A DNA stretch of 64,000 nucleotides, taken from NCBI GenBank assembly GCA_016785225.1, contig JAFBJZ010000673.1, positions 496,001 to 560,000 of the forward strand, given 5' to 3'. Source of the stretch: Psettodes erumei (taxonomy: Eukaryota; Chordata; Actinopteri; Pleuronectiformes; Psettodidae). Each line of letters starts with the position of its first letter. Position 1 is the first letter of the stretch. A program made the translations under genes and the position numbers. The notes beneath the pieces are model-generated. The model did not search any database. It was not told where the DNA came from and saw nothing but the letters and a program-made list of their open reading frames with translations. Shown one piece after another: positions 62,552 to 64,000 of this stretch.

Positions 62552-63519
62552 CTGAGTTCACAAACACACACAGACACACACTTCCCTCTCCATCTCTTGC
62601 TCTCTCCCCCCTCCTCTCTCTCCAGGCTAAATAGTTTGCTGGAAGTCCCCAGTGCAACATGGTTAAGTCATCATGCCGTTTGACAGAGATGGAAAGGGTT
62701 ATTATCTGATGCTGCTCAGGATTCATGCTGTGTGAGACATAGGTGCATTTGGATCAATACACGTACAAGTGCTGTGGCTGAGACACTGTGCCTGGTCGAG
62801 TACATCATACAAACTGACATAAATCTGATTTACAATATCAGACACATTTATGGTTATTTATTGTTTTTTTCCCACATGTTATTTACACTCTATAATGGTT
62901 TCTAAAATGCAACTGGACCTTTTTGTATTGACTGAGAATAAAGTCTTTATTTTAAAAAATGTAATTGAATTAAGTAGCTTTAGGGGCATGGAGTTTCAGA
63001 AACAGAGTCAAACCCTACTTGTGCTGTTGTAGATTATTTTTCAAGGGTTTCAAAGTTTTCAGTTCTTACCCCCATGCCCTCGAACAGCATTCTGTAACAA
63101 CACACTTGTGCCCATGTCCAATTATGTTTTGAAGATGGAATTATCTATCATTGGGAAAACACTGACATTTTGTCCCTCACTTGCAAGCAATTCCAATAAA
63201 ATGACTACACATTTAATTGGCTAATGTAGTTGCCAGTGACAGAGAGAGGAAAGGCAATAATTTTATTTGAATTGCAGATTTTTTTTTCTTACTACCAAAT
63301 CCTAAGCTTCTAAGGCACAAACATCAGCATTTCACCCTCGGAAAAAAACAGCAAGGACAGCAAGATGGCTGACTGCTACGAGACAATAAACAGCTGACAC
63401 TATAGGTTGCCATGCACTGATGGACCCCTACTGCTATGTCTTGTGTGGTAAACCTCTCATAGAAATTCATGCTTCATCGAAAAGTCATGCATAATCCTTG
63501 CTTCCAAAAAAAACTGAGT
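62552..63519. other. Non-coding DNA, no gene seen
   Basis: Contains the CT-rich and CA-rich tract just upstream (minus sense) of the candidate exon, at about 62555-62630. Otherwise AT-rich, no features. Confidence 0.45.
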
Positions 63520-64000
63520 GAGGTTAAATTTAATGATATCAGGCCAGTGGCTTCTAACAGCTTGTGAAGACCTTTGGACTGCCTGTAATTTGCATTTCTG
63601 CTGCACAAATGATGCTTTGGCATTGCATGGGGTCTGTAAACACCTGGAGAGAGCCGATAGTGTCATTGGGATTCTGTTGTTTCACTATCTTAAAGCTTTT
63701 AGCACAGTGCAACCTCATAAATCTGAATGTCAACGCTCAATAAATTGGATTCTAAGGTATCTGCACAGTTTTAAAGGAAACATGACTTAGATCAGATCTG
63801 CACCAACACAGGACCCCACCCAAAATGCTGTGTTGTCTCGTACTTCCTTGTTTATCTTGTATATAAGTGGATTTAAAACACCATCAGGAGATAAGTCACA
63901 TGGAGTGATCCTCCATAGAATGGGCGCTTGTCAGCTGTATTTCTGAGGCTGTGATGACAGAAGATAAATCAGGTCCTGTTGCAGTGTCTTCAGCTTCAGC
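63520..64000 (+). pseudogene. LINE (CR1/L2/Rex1-like) reverse-transcriptase fossil, runs off the edge
   Basis: The frame opens with EVKFNDIRPVASNS, the conserved start of fish non-LTR reverse transcriptases (intact copies have NDYRPVALTS). It continues with TNDALALHGVCKHLERADS, then ILLFHYLKAFSTVQPHK, where the catalytic Asp of motif A is replaced by His. NWILRYL follows, then after a stop RSAPTQDPTQNAVLS and SLFILYISGF, the region before the active site. After a shift, SSIEWALVSCISE stands where an intact copy has F-S/A-D-D; both Asp are gone. The enzyme would copy LINE RNA into DNA at the nicked target. It is dead, and probably the same broad family as the endonuclease fossil at 20600-21290, though the two are 42 kb apart. 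Confidence 0.82.

Overview
The window reads as a gene-poor, AT-rich stretch of a teleost (ray-finned fish) nuclear chromosome. The evidence is the repeat content, which I recognised from knowledge of fish genomes and not from a search: a tRNA-derived fish SINE, several pieces of a second fish SINE-like repeat, Tc1-like transposase remains, CR1/L2/Rex1-type LINE remains, a copia-type gag fossil, and many CA/TG microsatellites. There are no prokaryotic operons, CRISPR arrays or intact mobile-element genes. Nearly all open frames longer than 60 codons look like chance frames in AT-rich or CT-rich DNA.

Only one gene is clearly intact: a single uninterrupted frame (18145-18753, +) for a 202-residue myosin essential (alkali) light chain, closest by eye to MYL4/MYL3. 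Vertebrate MYL3/MYL4 genes are normally split into several exons, so this looks like an expressed retrocopy. It has a TATA box about 115 bp before the start codon, a CArG-like box and E-boxes upstream, and an AATAAA signal about 260 bp after the stop.

Layout. 1-5.3 kb: copia-type gag fossil (minus strand) with a possible LTR, then a small hAT-like MITE. 5.3-17.7 kb: non-coding DNA with one SINE-like fragment, an RFX-type X-box and a ~0.66 kb foldback element with ~85 bp inverted ends. 17.7-19.1 kb: the myosin light chain gene with promoter and 3' UTR. 20.6-24 kb: a repeat cluster (LINE endonuclease fossil, an exon-like piece with splice sites, a SINE-like fragment, a full tRNA-SINE). 24-44.6 kb: gene desert with a perfect 26-bp palindrome, a compact hairpin, CpG-retaining patches and one minus-strand SINE-like tail. 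44.7-46.2 kb: Tc1 transposase fossil and a short repeat insertion bounded by a 10-bp direct repeat. 46-62 kb: desert with microsatellites. 62.4-62.6 kb (minus): a possible terminal coding exon of an unrecognised gene. 63.5-64 kb: a LINE reverse-transcriptase fossil running off the end.

Apart from the light-chain gene and its control elements, nothing here forms a pathway. The most useful observations are the intronless muscle gene with its own promoter, the foldback element, the perfect palindrome, the candidate minus-strand exon, and retroelement fossils visible only when several frames are read together.
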